Source: Peribacillus huizhouensis (lineage in GTDB: Bacteria; Bacillota; Bacilli; Bacillales; DSM-1321). From it: DNA of 64,000 nucleotides. The translations under genes and the position numbers were made by a program. The notes beneath the pieces are model-generated. The model saw only the letters and a program-made list of their open reading frames with translations. It had not been told where the DNA came from and ran no database searches. Below, one piece after another: positions 8,376-18,003 of this stretch. Where the stretch lies: positions 248,001 to 312,000 of the forward strand of contig NZ_JACJHX010000001.1 of assembly GCF_014138605.1 (NCBI RefSeq), read 5' to 3'. Position 1 is the stretch's first letter. Each line of letters starts with the position of its first letter.

Positions 8376-10301
8376 TTATTCTGAACTTTCGCCAAGATAA
8401 ATTCTTATTGTTGAACCTTCTTTTACCTTTACTCCTGCTTCAGGGGACTGTTTTACTACCATAGACCCATCCCCACTTATATCTAAGTTTACTTTGCCGA
8501 TAAGCTGTGTTTGCAATTCCTTTGCAGTTAACCCTACTACATCTGGTAATTCAACCATGACTGGATCATCCCATTTCGTTTTCTTTTCAATTTGCGTATC
8601 ACGTGGTTTCACACCCATTGTTCGTAATGCATCCTCCATTATATTGCCTACAATAGGGGCCGCTACTACTCCACCAAATTGAATTGTTCCTTTCGGATTA
8701 TCGACCGCTACATAAACGACTATTTCGGGATGATCCGCTGGTGCAAACCCAATGAATGAAACGATATAGTTGTTTTCTAAATAGCGCCCATTTTCCGCTT
8801 TTTGCGCAGTACCGGTCTTTCCACCTACGCGATATGAATCTACATATGCCCCAGTACCACTTCCTTTTGCTACAACAGTCTCAAGTGCTCCACGGATTTT
8901 TGCGGAAGTTTCTTCAGAAATGACTTTCCTTTTTGCTTGAGGTGATTTCCGCATGATTGTCTCACCTGTTTGAGAGTCAACCAGTTCTTTAGCGATATAA
9001 GGCGTATACAATGTGCCGCCATTCACTGCTGCCGCAACAGCTGCTACTTGTTGAATCGGAGTGACTGATACGCCTTGTCCAAACGCAGTAGTAGCTTGTT
9101 CAAGGGGTCCAACCTTATCAATGTCAAATAAAATTCCAGTTCCTTCACCTTGAAGATCGATCCCGGTCTTTTTCCCAAAACCAAAATCACTAATATATTG
9201 AAAAAGTTTATCTTTTCCAAGCCGCATTCCTAGCTCCACAAAACCAGGGTTACATGAATTTTGTACCACTTCCATGTATGTTTGCGATCCATGACCACCT
9301 CTTTTCCAACAATGAAGCTTCGTCCCTGCTACTTCGATATACCCAGGATCATAGAACGAATCCCTCTCCAGATCTACTTTTCCCTCTTCCAACGCTGCAG
9401 CGAGAGTAATGATCTTGAACGTTGAACCAGGCTCATAGGAACTCCATACAGGAAGATTACGGTTATAGACTTCACTTTTCACATTTTGAAAATTAGCAGG
9501 ATCGAATGTCGGTCTGCTTGACATTGCCAGAATCTCACCGTTATTGGGATTCAGTGCAATGGCAATTATTCCATCTGGATTATAAGTCGCTTCTGCAAGA
9601 TCTAGCTCTCTTTCAACAATGGTTTGAATTTTGCTATCTATGGTCAATTTTAGATCATCACCATTAATAGGTGCACTATAGTCATCCGCCATATTCTCCA
9701 TCTTTTTGCCTTTTGCATCGGTATATAATTTTACATAGCCTTTTTCACCGCTTAAATCCTTATCATAGGATAGCTCAATTCCCATTAATCCTTGATTATC
9801 AGCGCCTGTAAACCCGAGCACATGGGATAAGAATTCACCAAATGGATAATAACGCTTTGAATCTTCTGCAATGTATACCCCTTTGAGACCAAGAGCCTTC
9901 ACTTCTTTTGCTTTTTCGTGAGAGATTTTTCTTCCTTCAGGTATTCTTTCGCTCGAAGAATGTTTTGTAATTAGTTTATATGCTTTTTCTTTATCCATAT
10001 CCAATACAGAAGCGAGCTGTTCTGCAGTCTCAGCTGGATTGACAACTTGTCTCGGAATTACATATACCGTCGGAGCTGAGATATTTGTTGCCAACGGGAC
10101 ACCATTCCGATCTAGAATTTGACCACGCATTGGTTCAAAAGTAATATTTCGGCTCCAAGAATCCTCTGCGAGTCCCGTTAATTTCTCACCGAGATAAAAT
10201 TGAACAATTCCTAATCGAAAAACAATAATAGTAAAGACCGTAAGCCCAAAAAGTAAGAAGATTGCCAGCCGTTTTCTTACCGTTACATTTGACACACGCA
10301 C
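8376..10301 (-). CDS. spoVD: SpoVD, sporulation class B penicillin-binding protein
   Basis: Membrane-anchored DD-transpeptidase for spore cortex peptidoglycan, partner of SpoVE. 641 residues: N-terminal cytoplasmic tail and one membrane helix (about 10-30), dimerisation domain with RGQILDRNG (59-67), transpeptidase domain with the active-site STFK at 293-296, SCN at 349-351 and KTG at 495-497, then one C-terminal PASTA domain (about 580-638). Starts at GTG behind GGAGGTG. Length and single PASTA domain separate it from the neighbouring PbpB. In B. subtilis it is made in the mother cell under sigma-E; I could not confirm a promoter here. Confidence 0.94.
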   Translation of the reverse strand: MRVSNVTVRKRLAIFLLFGLTVFTIIVFRLGIVQFYLGEKLTGLAEDSWSRNITFEPMRGQILDRNGVPLATNISAPTVYVIPRQVVNPAETAEQLASVLDMDKEKAYKLITKHSSSERIPEGRKISHEKAKEVKALGLKGVYIAEDSKRYYPFGEFLSHVLGFTGADNQGLMGIELSYDKDLSGEKGYVKLYTDAKGKKMENMADDYSAPINGDDLKLTIDSKIQTIVERELDLAEATYNPDGIIAIALNPNNGEILAMSSRPTFDPANFQNVKSEVYNRNLPVWSSYEPGSTFKIITLAAALEEGKVDLERDSFYDPGYIEVAGTKLHCWKRGGHGSQTYMEVVQNSCNPGFVELGMRLGKDKLFQYISDFGFGKKTGIDLQGEGTGILFDIDKVGPLEQATTAFGQGVSVTPIQQVAAVAAAVNGGTLYTPYIAKELVDSQTGETIMRKSPQAKRKVISEETSAKIRGALETVVAKGSGTGAYVDSYRVGGKTGTAQKAENGRYLENNYIVSFIGFAPADHPEIVVYVAVDNPKGTIQFGGVVAAPIVGNIMEDALRTMGVKPRDTQIEKKTKWDDPVMVELPDVVGLTAKELQTQLIGKVNLDISGDGSMVVKQSPEAGVKVKEGSTIRIYLGESSE

Positions 10302-10426
10302 AAAAAGGCACCTCCATTTTCATCCTGCTTGTACCAGTTATATGATGTATTAAATTTAACTAGAACAAAAAATGAAGGCGTTATTTCTTCTGAATAATAA
10401 TTAGCATAAAAAAAAGATGAGAGTGT

Positions 10427-10520
10427 AAAAAAGGAGCTAGCCCCAGGACTCTCCATACAGTTATAAGTGTTTTCTAACACTTCATGTAAACTGTACGTAG
10501 TTGTCACGGAGCCAGCTCTT
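10427..10520 (-). terminator. Long hairpin terminator after pbpB
   Basis: On the minus strand AGAGCTGGCTCC pairs imperfectly with GGGGCTAGCTCC, with inner arms ACAGTTT/AACTGT and AAGTGTTAGAAAACACTT, followed by TTTTTT. It probably ends the mraZ-pbpB transcript. Confidence 0.7.
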
Positions 10521-10542
10521 AGATTATCCTTATTCATTCCAT

Positions 10543-12741
10543 TTAATTAACCACTTCGTCTTCTTGATCTTTATCTTCTATTTCTTCCTGAACTTTATCT
10601 TCTATTTCTTCCTGAACCTTATCCCCTGGCTTTTTCAAGTTTACAATGAAATAATCTGCTTCTTTTATCACGGCACCTACTTTAAAATTCTGACTTTCGA
10701 CATATCCGTTTCCTGCAACATTTAATTTCAGCTTCGCAATATTCGCCACCTTCATAACATCTCTTAGAGACCAGCCTGTTAAGTCTGGAGCAAACATATC
10801 TCCATCCGTCCGGATAATAACCTTTTCACCTTCTAATAAAATCGTTCCAGCTTTAGGAGCTTGATCGATAACCGTAGCACCTTTTCCAATCGTAACAACT
10901 TCGTATCCCGACTTTTGGAGATTTTCAACCGTAGACTTTACAGGTTGATCTGTATAATCACTTATTTTTTCTGAAGTTTGATTTGGAATATTTGCTGGTT
11001 CAATGTTTAAATATTGCAAGCTACTTTTCATGACTGGATTAAAGATCTCCGATACTGGATCGGACCCAGCTTCCCCTACTTCTAATTTTGGTTTTTTTAC
11101 CGCAACATAGACAACAAGTTCTGGGTCATCAAGTGGCGCCATTCCTAAAAAAGAAAAAATATAGTTTCCACCACCTCTTGATAAGCCATCACTTGTACTA
11201 AATTGAGCAGTCCCTGTTTTACCAGCTACTTCATAACCTTCAATTTGATATTTTTTCCCTGTCCCATGCTCTGCAGTAAGCACGGTTCCTAAATACTCAC
11301 GGACCTTTTTGGCAGTTTCTGCTGATATCGGCTGCCCTGCCATAGTTGGATTAGTTTTTTGAATCGTTTCGCCCTTATTTGGATCAGTCACTTCTTTAAT
11401 TACATAAGGTTTCATCATTTTTCCATTATTAGCTATTGCAGAAGCTGCTTGAATTTGTTGAATAGCAGTCATTGACGACGCTTGTCCTACAGAAGTCATT
11501 GCTTTATCACGTTTATATTTGTACTGAATTGTACCAGTTTTTTCGAAAGGTAAATCAATCCCTGTAATACGATCTAAACCAAATTTTGTAATATAATCAC
11601 GGAGTTTTTCTTCTCCAAGACGGTCCATTGCAAACGTTACAACACCGACATTTGAAGATCGTTGAATTCCTTCTAGAAATGTCATATTTTCTCCGAACGG
11701 CATTCCACTATGATCATTTATAGGTTTTGTTCCTTTTATTTTGTAATTTCCTGAAACAAAGGTTTCATTCGGATTAAAAACACCTTCTTCAACTGCTGCC
11801 GCTAATGTAAATATTTTCATCGTTGAACCAGGTTCATACGACTCCTCAATCGCTAAGTTTCTCCATGTATCTGTCAATCCTTTTTTCGTTTTTGGATGGA
11901 AAGTAGGCCTTTGCCCCATCGCTAATATTTCTCCGGTTTTCGGATTAGATACAATGGCAATGATTTGTTCTGGGTCATATTTTTCCTGAACTTTAGACAT
12001 TGAATCTTCTAAAAAGGTCTGAATCTTTTTATCAATAGTCAAAGTAACATCTGCACCATCTTTTGGTGCCTTTACATTTTCTTTGCTATTAGGCAGTGAG
12101 AATCCCCATCTATCACCATCAAACGTCAGTTTTCCATCTGTTTCCTTTAATTCTTTGTTTAAAAACTTTTCAATCCCCATCTTACCTATCATTTCATTTG
12201 ATTTTTCATCTTTTTCAATATAGCCAATTAAATGAGAGGCAAACACGCCATTTGGATAAAAGCGTTTATTTTCGCGAGTAAATCCTATTCCAGGAAGCTT
12301 CATTTTCTCAATCTTTGATTTAACATCGTATGAGATATCCTTGCCTGCATTTCCGAATTCCACTTGTTTCTTATCTTTTGTAAGAAGTGCATAAATATCC
12401 GATTCATCCATATCAATAGCTTTTGCTAATTCTTTAGCTGTTCGTTTCGGATCAACCACATAATTGGGTTTCATCTTTTCGTCCAATACCGCAAATAGCG
12501 TATAGGAGGCTGTATCTTCTGCTATTACTTCACCGTTCGTATCTAGAATGCTGCCTCTTTTCGCCTCAAGCACCCGTTGCTTTTCGTATTTTTTTTCAAT
12601 TTTTGCTGCAAGTACTTCCCCACCAGCCTGTCCGGTAACTTCAATGTAGAAAAAACGGGCAACTAACGCAAAAAAGAGCAGCCCGAATACTACGAATAAA
12701 AACGCTGCTCCAAGCTTCATATTTTTTTGCTTCGTTTGCAT
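10543..12741 (-). CDS. pbpB: PbpB (PBP2B), septal class B penicillin-binding protein
   Basis: Essential septal transpeptidase (FtsI-type) acting outside the membrane with FtsW, FtsL, DivIB and DivIC. 732 residues: membrane helix at about 10-30, dimerisation domain with KRGSILDTNGEV (61-72), transpeptidase domain with active-site STMK at 306-309, SSN at 362-364 and KTG at 508-510, then two PASTA-like domains (about 590-710). The C-terminus is an acidic tail containing an eight-residue unit VQEEIEDK repeated in tandem. The ATG overlaps the ftsL stop by one base (TAATG), so the two are coupled. Confidence 0.95.
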   Translation of the reverse strand: MQTKQKNMKLGAAFLFVVFGLLFFALVARFFYIEVTGQAGGEVLAAKIEKKYEKQRVLEAKRGSILDTNGEVIAEDTASYTLFAVLDEKMKPNYVVDPKRTAKELAKAIDMDESDIYALLTKDKKQVEFGNAGKDISYDVKSKIEKMKLPGIGFTRENKRFYPNGVFASHLIGYIEKDEKSNEMIGKMGIEKFLNKELKETDGKLTFDGDRWGFSLPNSKENVKAPKDGADVTLTIDKKIQTFLEDSMSKVQEKYDPEQIIAIVSNPKTGEILAMGQRPTFHPKTKKGLTDTWRNLAIEESYEPGSTMKIFTLAAAVEEGVFNPNETFVSGNYKIKGTKPINDHSGMPFGENMTFLEGIQRSSNVGVVTFAMDRLGEEKLRDYITKFGLDRITGIDLPFEKTGTIQYKYKRDKAMTSVGQASSMTAIQQIQAASAIANNGKMMKPYVIKEVTDPNKGETIQKTNPTMAGQPISAETAKKVREYLGTVLTAEHGTGKKYQIEGYEVAGKTGTAQFSTSDGLSRGGGNYIFSFLGMAPLDDPELVVYVAVKKPKLEVGEAGSDPVSEIFNPVMKSSLQYLNIEPANIPNQTSEKISDYTDQPVKSTVENLQKSGYEVVTIGKGATVIDQAPKAGTILLEGEKVIIRTDGDMFAPDLTGWSLRDVMKVANIAKLKLNVAGNGYVESQNFKVGAVIKEADYFIVNLKKPGDKVQEEIEDKVQEEIEDKDQEDEVVN
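10571..10618 (-). repeat. Tandem 24-bp duplication in pbpB
   Basis: Two adjacent 24-bp units (10571-10594 and 10595-10618), differing at only one base, encode the repeated VQEEIEDK at the extreme C-terminus of PbpB. Near identity suggests a recent in-frame slippage event in a tolerant tail. Confidence 0.9.
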
Positions 12742-13094
12742 TATTCCTGCACAACCTTTACGTTATTTTCATTCAGTTTTAAACCAAGGTCGGCTGCTTT
12801 TTTCCAAATCCTTTCATACGTACTTAATTCACTAACTTGTTCTTTTAAGTCTACATTCACCCTAGTCTGTTCTTCTATAGAATGATTTGTCAATTGTATC
12901 TCTTTATTCGTTTTATAAATTGCTGCCTGATTAGAAATTACCTTGGTCCCTATAAAAGCAATTCCAACAGCCAAAGCACAGATTAACATCATTTCACCAA
13001 AAGAAATTTTTGTTTTACGGACAATGACGGTTTGTACAGATTTTTGTTGTTCTTGAATCTGTTGTTCTTGAATTTTTTTCGCAACTGAGCTCAT
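12741..13094 (-). CDS. ftsL: FtsL cell-division protein
   Basis: Small bitopic divisome protein, 117 residues. Layout is typical: basic and Gln-rich cytoplasmic N-terminus, one membrane helix (about 33-52), then an extracytoplasmic coiled-coil-like segment (about 60-100) with heptad hydrophobics. In B. subtilis it is an unstable, limiting regulator of septation that binds DivIC. Starts at ATG behind AAGGAGG and overlaps pbpB by one base. Sequence conservation in this family is low, so assignment leans on size, topology and position between rsmH and pbpB. Confidence 0.92.
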   Translation of the reverse strand: MSSVAKKIQEQQIQEQQKSVQTVIVRKTKISFGEMMLICALAVGIAFIGTKVISNQAAIYKTNKEIQLTNHSIEEQTRVNVDLKEQVSELSTYERIWKKAADLGLKLNENNVKVVQE

Positions 13095-13108
13095 TTTAAT
13101 TTCCTCCT

Positions 13109-14041
13109 TTATCTTTTTTCAGCAATCCTCAGCTTAGCTGAACGTGAACGATTGTTTTCTTCCAATTCTTCCTCCGATGGCAGTATCGGTTTTCTTGTAA
13201 CTAATTTTAAAATTGGTTGAAATTCTTCCGGAATAACAGGGAGACCGTGTGGCATTTCTGGTAGATCACTGTATTGTTTAAATACTGATTTACAAATACG
13301 ATCCTCCAATGAATGAAAAGTAATGACTGAAATTCTACCATTTGGCTTAAGTAATTTTATAGCTTGCTCCAGAGAGTCTTCAAAAACACCTAACTCATCA
13401 TTCACAGCAATTCGTATCGCCTGGAAAATTCGTTTAGCAGGGTGACCACCTTTACGTCTCGCAGGAGCTGGTATACCTTCTTTAATTAATTCAACAAGCT
13501 CACCAGTTGTCTCAATCGGCTTAATTTCACGTGCCGCTTCGATTTTACGAGCAATCTGCTTTGAGAACTTCTCTTCTCCATATCGAAAGAAAATTTTCGT
13601 TAACTCCTGGAATGACCAATTATTTACCACATCATAAGCGGATAAACTTGCAGTTTGATCCATTCTCATATCTAGTTGTGCATCATGGTGGTAGCTGAAT
13701 CCTCGTTCTGGGGTATCAAGCTGGGGAGATGAAACACCTAAATCGTACAAAATTCCATCTACTTCATGTACACCTCTTAATAAAAGTTCTTCTGCAATAT
13801 GTTTAAAATTGTTCTGAATTAATACCACTCTGTCGCCATATTCTTTTAATTTCTCATGGGCATTCTTAATGGCCGTTTCATCTTGGTCAAAAGCGTAGAG
13901 CTTACCTTTATCCGATAACTGAGATGCTAAATAAGCGCTATGTCCTGCTCCTCCAAGTGTACAATCAACATATATGCCGTCTGGCTTAATGTGTAATCCA
14001 TCAACAGTTTCTTTGAGTAGTACGGTTGTGTGTTGAAACAT
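13109..14041 (-). CDS. rsmH: 16S rRNA (cytosine(1402)-N(4))-methyltransferase
   Basis: SAM-dependent methyltransferase (MraW) modifying C1402 in the ribosomal P site. The SAM-binding motif [10 protein letters not shown] lies near residue 25; [11 protein letters not shown] near 104 and [13 protein letters not shown]-like [12 protein letters not shown] near 242 are further family signatures. I place the start at MFQHTTVLL (14041), three codons inside the longest frame, because the upstream ATG overlaps the ribosome site GGAAGGATG and B. subtilis MraW begins at the equivalent residue. 310 residues. Confidence 0.95.
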   Translation of the reverse strand: MFQHTTVLLKETVDGLHIKPDGIYVDCTLGGAGHSAYLASQLSDKGKLYAFDQDETAIKNAHEKLKEYGDRVVLIQNNFKHIAEELLLRGVHEVDGILYDLGVSSPQLDTPERGFSYHHDAQLDMRMDQTASLSAYDVVNNWSFQELTKIFFRYGEEKFSKQIARKIEAAREIKPIETTGELVELIKEGIPAPARRKGGHPAKRIFQAIRIAVNDELGVFEDSLEQAIKLLKPNGRISVITFHSLEDRICKSVFKQYSDLPEMPHGLPVIPEEFQPILKLVTRKPILPSEEELEENNRSRSAKLRIAEKR

Positions 14042-14083
14042 GTAATACATCCTTCCAATCGATTAGTGATGCAGATTCTTCGT

Positions 14084-14515
14084 TTAAATATCAAAGCCAA
14101 TCATATTCTCGGCTATTTCAGCGAATGAATCTTCTGATGTTGAAAAATAGTCTTCCCAAATGGCCTTACTCCAAATCTCAATTCGATTGGAAACTCCGAG
14201 AATGACGCATTCTTTTTCTAATTTTCCATATGAAGTTAGCGGTGTGGGGATATTGATCCTTCCTTGTTTATCCAGTTCACATTCAGTTGCACCGGAAAAG
14301 AAAAATCGGGTAAAAGCTCGGGCATCTTTCTTGGTTAATGGCAAGCCTTTCAGCTTATCCTCCAGTTGACGCCATTCATCCATCGGGTAGCCAAACAAGC
14401 ATTGATCAAGACCACGAGTCAATACAAACGAATCGCCAAGATGTTCTCTGAACTTAGCCGGAACGATAATACGCCCTTTTGAATCAATGCTGTGATGATA
14501 TTCCCCCATGAACAT
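14084..14515 (-). CDS. mraZ: MraZ transcriptional regulator
   Basis: AbrB-fold DNA-binding protein at the head of the dcw cluster; in other bacteria it represses or tunes its own operon by binding repeated GTGG-type boxes. 143 residues with two SpoVT/AbrB-like halves: [20 protein letters not shown] (residues 3-22) and [18 protein letters not shown] (about 76-93). The start is ATG at 14515, behind GGGGGTAG; the longest frame adds five residues from a GTG that is itself in the box region. Family length supports the shorter form. Phased binding boxes lie immediately upstream. Confidence 0.95.
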   Translation of the reverse strand: MFMGEYHHSIDSKGRIIVPAKFREHLGDSFVLTRGLDQCLFGYPMDEWRQLEDKLKGLPLTKKDARAFTRFFFSGATECELDKQGRINIPTPLTSYGKLEKECVILGVSNRIEIWSKAIWEDYFSTSEDSFAEIAENMIGFDI

Positions 14516-14523
14516 GCCTACTA

Positions 14524-14573
14524 CCCCCACTTTCTTTTAACACTGTACCACATTCCCCCACTTTTCACCACTT
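14524..14573 (-). promoter_or_regulatory. MraZ-type phased operator boxes
   Basis: Reading the minus strand toward mraZ there are 10-bp units AAGTGGTGAA (14573-14564), AAGTGGGGGA (14563-14554) and ATGTGGTACA (14553-14544), and after one skipped turn AAAGTGGGGG (14533-14524). All are in the same 10-bp phase, so the GTGG cores face the same side of the helix. A TATAAT sits directly upstream at 14579-14574. This matches the known direct-repeat architecture of MraZ sites. Confidence 0.75.
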
Positions 14574-14702
14574 ATTATATAAATTCTGTACTTAGTAAGT
14601 TATTCCTCCTTAAATATCCAGTTTATTTAATAATGTGAATCATCTACGAGGTGAGTCCTTTTAATTATCTGACTAGCTTGATGCTAGCCCTAATAAAAGC
14701 AA

Positions 14703-14815
14703 AGGCTATGTTAAACCCAGATGTTGATTGTAGCGAAAGGCGTGAGACTCCTGCGGGAATAGCGAGTTAAAGGGAGACCCACGAGCGCGCAGTGGACCCG
14801 CCCGTGGACAGCGAA
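14703..14815 (-). repeat. R2 intergenic repeat
   Basis: Reverse-oriented R2 copy: AAGGCTATGTTAAACCC, GTTGATTG, GGCGTGAGACTCCTGCGGGA and GGGAGACCC match the reverse complement of the copy at 6253. It lies between bshC and mraZ. Confidence 0.75.
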
Positions 14816-14851
14816 TGCCTCTCTTTGCCTTCAATAGGCAAGTTTCAAAGC

Positions 14852-14889
14852 AAAAAAAAGAAGACAGACGCAAACCGCCTGTCTTCTTT
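14852..14889 (-). terminator. Terminator after bshC
   Basis: Stem AGAAGACAG/CTGTCTTCT with GC-rich loop, followed on the minus strand by TTTTTTTT. The opposite arm ends in only TTT, so it mainly serves bshC. Confidence 0.85.
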
Positions 14890-14979
14890 ACCTTATTTAA
14901 TGATAAATTGCAAAGCATAGTGTATCCAAACTTAAAACGAAATCCATATAAGAATAGTGAATATTGGAATAAAAAACTC

Positions 14980-16608
14980 TTACAGATAAATAACTTTATG
15001 CTCGTTATTAAATGTGTACGGTTGCTGAACCAATTCATTTATGAAATCTGTACCATATTTATTAACATAATAGAATATATTCCACATTCTTTCCTGAGGA
15101 GCATTAAGCGGAAATAATGAATTTTGAATCCGCTCATACTTATTCAAGACTACTTCATGTTTTTTACGTGAACTATCAGTCACTTTCCCATAAATAAAAT
15201 CAAGCTGTTGTTCAATAAATTGCCGATTTTTCTGTAACAATGGATCTAACCCTTTATCGAGTGTTAAGGCTCTCTCGGTAAACATAGCGTGATTCTCATT
15301 TAGCTTCGCTTTCATTTCATAGAATAATCCCTCGATTGTATCATCCTTGACAGAATTAAGGAATTGACTCTGAGCTGGTTTCGTTCCTTTTGTTAACACA
15401 GTTTCCAAATTCATTCCTACCTCGTTCAGGTCTGTAGCTATTCCTCGCTCAAGTATCGTAATATTTAGCCTTGGTACAATTGGAGGCATTTTCATTGAAA
15501 ACAGCTCAAAAGCTTGCTTTAGTTCTGCCCAATAGGCAATTTCACCAGGTCCAGATATAAATGCAAGCACTGGAAATAGCATTTCTTGCATGATTGGCCG
15601 AGTCACTACATTATTACTTAATCGTTCAGGTGTAACTCTTGAACATTTATGCAACTCTTGCTGTGTAAAAGAAACATCCTTATTTTTCCCTGAAAAAATC
15701 CCATTTTCCACTTCAAGTAAAATTCGATCTTTTTTCTTCGGATCATAATAAAATAAATTTGCTGCTTTTTCTTGCATGTCTATCATCCGTTTATATCCTT
15801 TTTGCTGAATATGTATCTGCTGAGATTGTACGGCCGCTGTAATCTCTTCTGCCTTATCAATGAACATCGCAAAAAACTCTGATTCAAGCTTTCTTAATTC
15901 AGGATCAGCCGCATCGATCAAAAGAAGGCCATAGTCATGGAACCAGGTATGAATTAAACAGGCAAAAAATTCAACAAATGTTGTAGATCGTTTAATGAAT
16001 TCATTTGTATCAGCAAGTAATTTATTAGTAAATTCCGTCTCTCCATATGACTCGATAATTTCACGTACCCAAGATTGAGCGGTTTCTGTATCAAGCTCAA
16101 TGTCCGAAATCATTGATTTAAATGGATGATAAAATGGGTATGTGTTTTTCTCTGTAATTCCATTCTTTAATGTATAAACATGATTCACTTCAGCTAAATC
16201 ATGATCCTCTCCAGCTATCCAAAAAACAGGAATAACCTTCTTACCTAACGCCTTTTCTTGTTCTTCAGCTAGTTTAATAATGGAGATCACTTTGTGAATC
16301 GTATAGAGTGGGCCCGTTAGTAGCCCTGCCTGCTGTCCTCCAATAACAACAACAGAATCTTCTTTTCGGAATGCCTCTATATTTTTTTTAATGGGAATCG
16401 ACAAAGTATACTTTTCCATATAATTCTCTATGTAATCAGCCACTTCAGCACGAAAGAAATTTCGTGACATTAATTCCTGATATCGTTTATTATACTTTCC
16501 TTCATCAGTTAAGCTGTAATGAAAAAAATCATCTATGTCTAATTGATTAGTAAGATAATCTGAAGCAAATGCATTTAGTGATGGTAACGCGAGATCTTTC
16601 AACTCCAT
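14980..16608 (-). CDS. bshC: Bacillithiol biosynthesis cysteine ligase BshC
   Basis: Final step of bacillithiol synthesis: adds cysteine to GlcN-malate made by BshA and BshB. 542 residues, the normal family length (539 in B. subtilis, formerly YllA). Visible landmarks: VVVIGGQQAGLLTGPLYT near residue 87 and VFWIAGEDHDLAEVNH near 128, both within the nucleotide-binding-like core, and a long C-terminal helical region (about 390-500) that forms the coiled-coil arm. The catalytic mechanism of the family is only partly settled. It sits between a DUF3397 gene and mraZ, as in other Bacillaceae, and ends at its own terminator. Confidence 0.94.
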   Translation of the reverse strand: MELKDLALPSLNAFASDYLTNQLDIDDFFHYSLTDEGKYNKRYQELMSRNFFRAEVADYIENYMEKYTLSIPIKKNIEAFRKEDSVVVIGGQQAGLLTGPLYTIHKVISIIKLAEEQEKALGKKVIPVFWIAGEDHDLAEVNHVYTLKNGITEKNTYPFYHPFKSMISDIELDTETAQSWVREIIESYGETEFTNKLLADTNEFIKRSTTFVEFFACLIHTWFHDYGLLLIDAADPELRKLESEFFAMFIDKAEEITAAVQSQQIHIQQKGYKRMIDMQEKAANLFYYDPKKKDRILLEVENGIFSGKNKDVSFTQQELHKCSRVTPERLSNNVVTRPIMQEMLFPVLAFISGPGEIAYWAELKQAFELFSMKMPPIVPRLNITILERGIATDLNEVGMNLETVLTKGTKPAQSQFLNSVKDDTIEGLFYEMKAKLNENHAMFTERALTLDKGLDPLLQKNRQFIEQQLDFIYGKVTDSSRKKHEVVLNKYERIQNSLFPLNAPQERMWNIFYYVNKYGTDFINELVQQPYTFNNEHKVIYL

Positions 16609-16730
16609 TTATGTACTCCCTTTCTCTGCTTCTACAATTCTAAATTGAGTATATCATCACATTTGCTGAATACAAAAAAACTTGCCCACGACTTCTGCTA
16701 CTGTGTCTCTAATATCTTTATATTGGCAAT

Positions 16731-17117
16731 TTAAAAGGTCAACAGAACCCTTGTGGTAATTCCATAAAGTAAAAGAACAAAATAAACACAAAAGAAAAAA
16801 GCAAAATTAAGCCGCCAAAAACCTCTTAATACTTTTTGAAAAATTATTTCTCCTTTGACCCGATAGTGAACAACAACTACAATGCATCCAATCGTAATCA
16901 TTGCCAAAAGTAAAACCCAAATAATGTGACGATCCCAGATAGCGATAATAAGATAATGTACAGAAAGAATAAATAAAAGAGTGCTAATATCCATCGCTAC
17001 TTGTACAGAACGCCGATGATTTCCGGTTACTTGCTTCATAACAATGAAAAAAATGATATACGCAAGGATAGGCATTGTTATGAAAGTTGCAGCTACACTC
17101 GAGAACATTGATACCAT
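16731..17117 (-). CDS. DUF3397 family membrane protein
   Basis: 128-residue protein with four predicted membrane helices (roughly residues 5-25, 38-60, 64-86, 98-122) and few charged residues. The pattern and position between panE and bshC match the DUF3397 family of Bacillaceae, whose function is unknown. I start at the ATG at 17117 because AGGTGAG has good spacing to it; an in-frame GTG three codons upstream overlaps that site. Its stop-to-start distance to bshC is about 120 bases with no terminator, so the two may be co-transcribed. Confidence 0.75.
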   Translation of the reverse strand: MVSMFSSVAATFITMPILAYIIFFIVMKQVTGNHRRSVQVAMDISTLLFILSVHYLIIAIWDRHIIWVLLLAMITIGCIVVVVHYRVKGEIIFQKVLRGFWRLNFAFFFCVYFVLLLYGITTRVLLTF

Positions 17118-17130
17118 GTTACACACTCAC

Positions 17131-18003
17131 CTAACTTTCCATCCCTTTAACTAAGGAATATATAATTGCTGTCATTTCATACGGTTTTTTCCTTTCTATC
17201 GCAGACTCCATGATATAACCCGTAATCGCATCAATTTCAGTTTTCCTTCCTAATTCAATATCTTTTAACATAGATGAACGATTTTTCGAAGTTGCGAGAC
17301 AAATTTGTTCAATATGATCTATAACCTGTTCTCTATTTTCAATTTCAAATATATTCGAAATTTCTTCAAAATACTTTTTAAATAATAAATAGAAATGAGG
17401 ATTATTAATAAGTTCACCGTTTTCAACCTTTAATATTGCAGTTAAAGGATTAATCATTGCATTTACTAATAATTTATTTAGAAGCATCTCCTGAAAATCC
17501 TTCTCAGCTTTAAAGGGGAACATACTAATTTCTCTTTGAAATAACGGAAAATCTTTAAGTTTCCCCGAATAGGCTGCAATTCTGGTCACTCCTAAACCTG
17601 TATGTTCAACCGTTGTATTATCATGTTTTAATGCACCATGCTCGACTACCCCGATATAAATTTCTTGTAAAGCTGACTGTTTTATCATTTTAATATGTGA
17701 GTATCCATTTTGTAAAAACACAAGCGGAATTTCGGGATCTTGAATAAGTGGGATCACCTCATGTAGGTGATACTGTTTAACAGCTATAAACAATAAGTCA
17801 TGTTTAGCAATCCCCTCAAAAATCGGAACCACTTTTACCTTTTTGATCTTAGATAGTCCATCGCTTTTTAGTGTTAACCCTAGCTGCATAAGTTCATCAG
17901 CCTGTTTTTTCGTTCTTGTATATAGTGTAATCTCATATACCCCTTGTAAATAAGCGGCAAAAAGTAGTCCTATCGATCCACCGCCGATTATTCCTATATC
18001 CAT
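17131..18003 (-). CDS. panE: 2-dehydropantoate 2-reductase (YlbQ/PanE type)
   Basis: NADPH-dependent ketopantoate reductase of the pantothenate (coenzyme A) pathway. The N-terminus MDIGIIGGGSIGLLFAAYL is a Rossmann fold with GGGSIG at 7-12. A family lysine region lies in LLNKLLVNAMINPLTAIL near residue 172 (KLLVNAMINPLTA, matching the conserved K-x3-N-x3-N-x2-T motif). At 290 residues it is of normal size. In B. subtilis the same locus encodes YlbQ/PanE. Paralogues with other substrates exist in Bacilli, so substrate is inferred from synteny. The DUF3397 gene begins 14 bases downstream. Confidence 0.85.
   Translation of the reverse strand: MDIGIIGGGSIGLLFAAYLQGVYEITLYTRTKKQADELMQLGLTLKSDGLSKIKKVKVVPIFEGIAKHDLLFIAVKQYHLHEVIPLIQDPEIPLVFLQNGYSHIKMIKQSALQEIYIGVVEHGALKHDNTTVEHTGLGVTRIAAYSGKLKDFPLFQREISMFPFKAEKDFQEMLLNKLLVNAMINPLTAILKVENGELINNPHFYLLFKKYFEEISNIFEIENREQVIDHIEQICLATSKNRSSMLKDIELGRKTEIDAITGYIMESAIERKKPYEMTAIIYSLVKGMES

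Noticed and set aside
10283-10537. 84-codon minus-strand frame between pbpB and spoVD
   Set aside because: Runs through the pbpB terminator hairpin; spoVD has its own GTG and ribosome site.
14706-15038. Two overlapping frames of 100-110 codons on opposite strands
   Set aside because: They are made of the R2 repeat, the bshC terminator and the end of bshC in wrong frames.
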